Below, in pieces: positions 61,915-64,000 of a DNA stretch of 64,000 nucleotides (position 1 is the first letter of the stretch; each line of letters begins with the position of its first letter). This stretch comes from an uncultured Muribaculaceae bacterium (GTDB lineage Bacteria; Bacteroidota; Bacteroidia; Bacteroidales; Muribaculaceae), in contig CAJUBL010000005.1 of assembly GCA_910584665.1 (NCBI GenBank), forward strand, positions 1-64,000, written 5' to 3'. Made by a program: the position numbers and the translations under genes. The notes under the pieces are model-generated. The model ran no database searches, was not told where the DNA came from, and saw only the letters and a program-made list of their open reading frames with translations.

Positions 61915-64000
61915 ATGATGAAGAAAAATCTCTTCCATCGCGCCGGCGTGGCTGTCATAATCACAGCCATGCCGGGAGTTGTTGTCGCTCAAAAACATAG
62001 CTCCGACAGCACAGTAGTAAATCTCAACACAGTCGAGGTAGTGTCAAACCGCGCGGGAGCCACCACTCCCGTAGCCTTTACCAACGTGACCGCGGCCCAG
62101 ATAGCCAGAATCAACGATGGCCGCGACGTCCCGTTTCTTCTCGAATCGGTACCATCAGTACTCGTAACAGGCGATGCCGGCGGCGGCATAGGATACTCAG
62201 CGATACGTGTACGCGGCACCGATGCCTCACGTATCAATATCACAGCCAACGGTATCCCCATCAATGACTCAGAAAGCCACAATGTCTACTGGGTCAATAT
62301 GCCTGACCTCGTATCGTCGGTACGCGACATACAGGTGCAGCGTGGTGCCGGGACATCGACCAACGGCGCCGGAGCCTTCGGCGCCAGCATAAACATGACC
62401 ACCGACGCTCCGCGCCGCGAACGGTATGCCGATGTGGCAATGTCGTACGGATCGTACAACTCCAACCGCCAGACGGTAAAAGTAGGCTCGGGAATGTTTG
62501 GCGACCACTGGAGTGTCGATGCACGCTTCAGCCATATCGGCTCTGACGGCTATATAGACCGTGCTTTTTCAAAATTATGGAGCTATCAGGGACAGCTCTC
62601 ATACTCATCGACAAACACACTTGCAAGACTTCTCGCATTCGGCGGCAGGGAACAGACCTATATGGCCTGGGACTATGCCTCGCGCGAGGAAATGGAAAAA
62701 TACGGCCGTCGCTACAACCCTTGCGGACAGTACACAGACGCAGATGGAAACACCGCCTATTACCCGGATCAGTGTGACAACTTCACTCAACATCACATCC
62801 AGCTATTGCTGACACAGAATATCGTTCATGGGCTCACTCTTAATGCCGCTCTTCATTACACCAAGGGAGACGGATATTACGACCAGTACAAGACCGGAAG
62901 AACACTGGCAGAATATGGACTGAAACCATTTATTGATGCTGACGGTCAGGAAGTCGAGGAGAGCGACCTGATACGTCTGAAGTACAACGACAACGACTTT
63001 GGAGGAGGTATGTTCAATATCAGATACAATTCGGAACGTGCTAATGTAACTGTAGGAAGTGCAGCGAACTATCATCGTGGCAAGCACTTCGGCCGCATCA
63101 AATGGGTGCGCAACTACGTGGGTGGCATAAATCCGCTACAGGAATATTACTATAACACCGGCCGCAAGTCCGATTTCAATATCTATAGCCGCGCTGATGT
63201 GAACATAACCCGCGGACTCACAGGATATGCCGACCTTCAATACCGTCACATACACTATACGATCAACGGCGTAAGTGACAATTTTGACTGGAATACAGGG
63301 GGAATGGCACAGCTGGACGTACATCAGAACTACAACTTCTTCAACCCCAAGGCCGGACTTAACTACACCTGGAAATCCCACCGCGCCTTTGCATCCTGGA
63401 GTGTGGCTCACAAAGAACCTGTACGTGATAATTTTACCGACGGAGATCCCCGACATGTCCCCAGTGCCGAACGCCTCTTCGACTATGAGCTCGGATACAA
63501 CTACACGTCAAGACTACTGAGTCTCGGAATCAATCTCTACTATATGGACTACAAGGATCAGCTCGTAGTCACCGGCCAGTTGTCCGACACAGGCAACGCA
63601 CTGAGTGTCAACGTACCGTCAAGCTACCGCATGGGTATCGAAATGCAGGCCTCTTTAAGACCGCTGTCGTGGTTCGACTGGGATATCAACGCCACACTTT
63701 CACGCAACCGGATAAAGAACTTTACAGAATACATCTACGAGGACGAATGGACCAATCCAATATCCTTTGACCGCGGAGACACCCCCATTGCATTCTCACC
63801 GTCTGTGATAATGCACAACTCGTTCAATTTCCACGTGCGTGATTTTGAAGCGTCACTCGTCACACGATATGTGTCGAGCCAGTATATGAACAACGCCCGT
63901 TCGGCAGAAGCCCGTCTCGACGAATACTGCGTGAGCGATCTCCGATTAGGCTATACATGGCATAATCTACACGGGATCAAGGCTCTCCGTCTTGGACTGA
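61915..64000 (+). CDS. TonB-dependent outer-membrane receptor, probable thiamin transporter (partial, runs off window)
   Basis: At least 695 codons, open at the right edge. A signal peptide (about residues 1-23, ending VVVAQ) leads to a TonB-box-like start (LNTVEVVSNRAGATT). The plug follows (RDVPFLLESVPSVLVTGDAG, GYSAIRVRGTDASRINITA, VRDIQVQRGAGTSTNGAGAF), then many barrel strands. There is no STN or carboxypeptidase-like domain, so it is a vitamin- or siderophore-type receptor, not a SusC. Control by the TPP riboswitch points to thiamin or a thiamin derivative, as for the OMthi receptors of Bacteroidetes. Two adjacent ATGs exist (61915 and 61918). Confidence 0.9.
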   Translation, partial: MMKKNLFHRAGVAVIITAMPGVVVAQKHSSDSTVVNLNTVEVVSNRAGATTPVAFTNVTAAQIARINDGRDVPFLLESVPSVLVTGDAGGGIGYSAIRVRGTDASRINITANGIPINDSESHNVYWVNMPDLVSSVRDIQVQRGAGTSTNGAGAFGASINMTTDAPRRERYADVAMSYGSYNSNRQTVKVGSGMFGDHWSVDARFSHIGSDGYIDRAFSKLWSYQGQLSYSSTNTLARLLAFGGREQTYMAWDYASREEMEKYGRRYNPCGQYTDADGNTAYYPDQCDNFTQHHIQLLLTQNIVHGLTLNAALHYTKGDGYYDQYKTGRTLAEYGLKPFIDADGQEVEESDLIRLKYNDNDFGGGMFNIRYNSERANVTVGSAANYHRGKHFGRIKWVRNYVGGINPLQEYYYNTGRKSDFNIYSRADVNITRGLTGYADLQYRHIHYTINGVSDNFDWNTGGMAQLDVHQNYNFFNPKAGLNYTWKSHRAFASWSVAHKEPVRDNFTDGDPRHVPSAERLFDYELGYNYTSRLLSLGINLYYMDYKDQLVVTGQLSDTGNALSVNVPSSYRMGIEMQASLRPLSWFDWDINATLSRNRIKNFTEYIYEDEWTNPISFDRGDTPIAFSPSVIMHNSFNFHVRDFEASLVTRYVSSQYMNNARSAEARLDEYCVSDLRLGYTWHNLHGIKALRLGL

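Noticed and set aside
1..64000. CRISPR array, rRNA operon, integrase or prophage genes
   Set aside because: No regularly spaced repeats, rRNA blocks, recombinase motifs or phage structural genes were seen in either strand.

Overview
The window reads as chromosome of an anaerobic gut Bacteroidales species, most likely Muribaculaceae (family level is inference). The evidence is SusC/SusD pairs, FecR/ECF-sigma control, DUF4835 (PorD-like), DUF3822 and PCMD proteins, and the Bacteroidota promoter pattern TTG/TTTG, about 20 bases, TAnnTTTG, found before rnpB, dnaN, an ECF sigma gene, a tRNA gene and a thiamin receptor gene. Shine-Dalgarno sequences are mostly absent, as expected for the phylum.

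Layout, left to right. 1-540: RNase P RNA behind a duplicated promoter. 541-2291: a transposase scrap and a four-gene operon built on DUF3791/DUF3990, a probable toxin-antitoxin-like module. 2365-8055 (minus): a complete RND efflux pump (adaptor, pump, outer-membrane channel). 8317-16071 (plus): housekeeping run dnaN, dnaQ-like, coaBC, porD-like, recN, rlmB, purT. 16160-33483 (minus): an organophosphate-type antiporter and a SusC/SusD locus under an ECF sigma/anti-sigma pair. Its enzymes are mainly phosphodiester and ester hydrolases (EEP phosphodiesterase, SGNH-GDPD fusion) plus one GH3 glycosidase. 33554-44976 (minus): a structured noncoding stretch, a thioredoxin-like lipoprotein, outer-membrane barrels, a PCMD lipoprotein, ftsH, rsfS, an FtsX-like permease and an aminotransferase. 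45131-47245 (plus): an M3 peptidase.

47386-55591 (minus) is an AT-richer accessory block. It holds a tightly packed operon of about twelve genes headed by a radical SAM activase and a membrane protein with a CX5CX3CX2C motif, followed by unknown membrane proteins and lipoproteins. Next to it lies a HepT/MntA toxin-antitoxin pair. Three reading frames here appear to continue past an in-frame stop codon. 55876-59473 (minus) returns to core genes: rsmD, a DUF3822 gene, an Ig-like lipoprotein and tRNA-Arg(CCU). 59691-64000 (plus) carries a GT2 glycosyltransferase, radC, a repeat-rich intergenic region, and a TPP riboswitch directly abutting a TonB-dependent receptor that runs off the window.

The main candidates for undescribed biology are the phosphodiester-oriented SusCD locus, the radical SAM/Cys-motif operon, and the DUF3791/DUF3990 operon.
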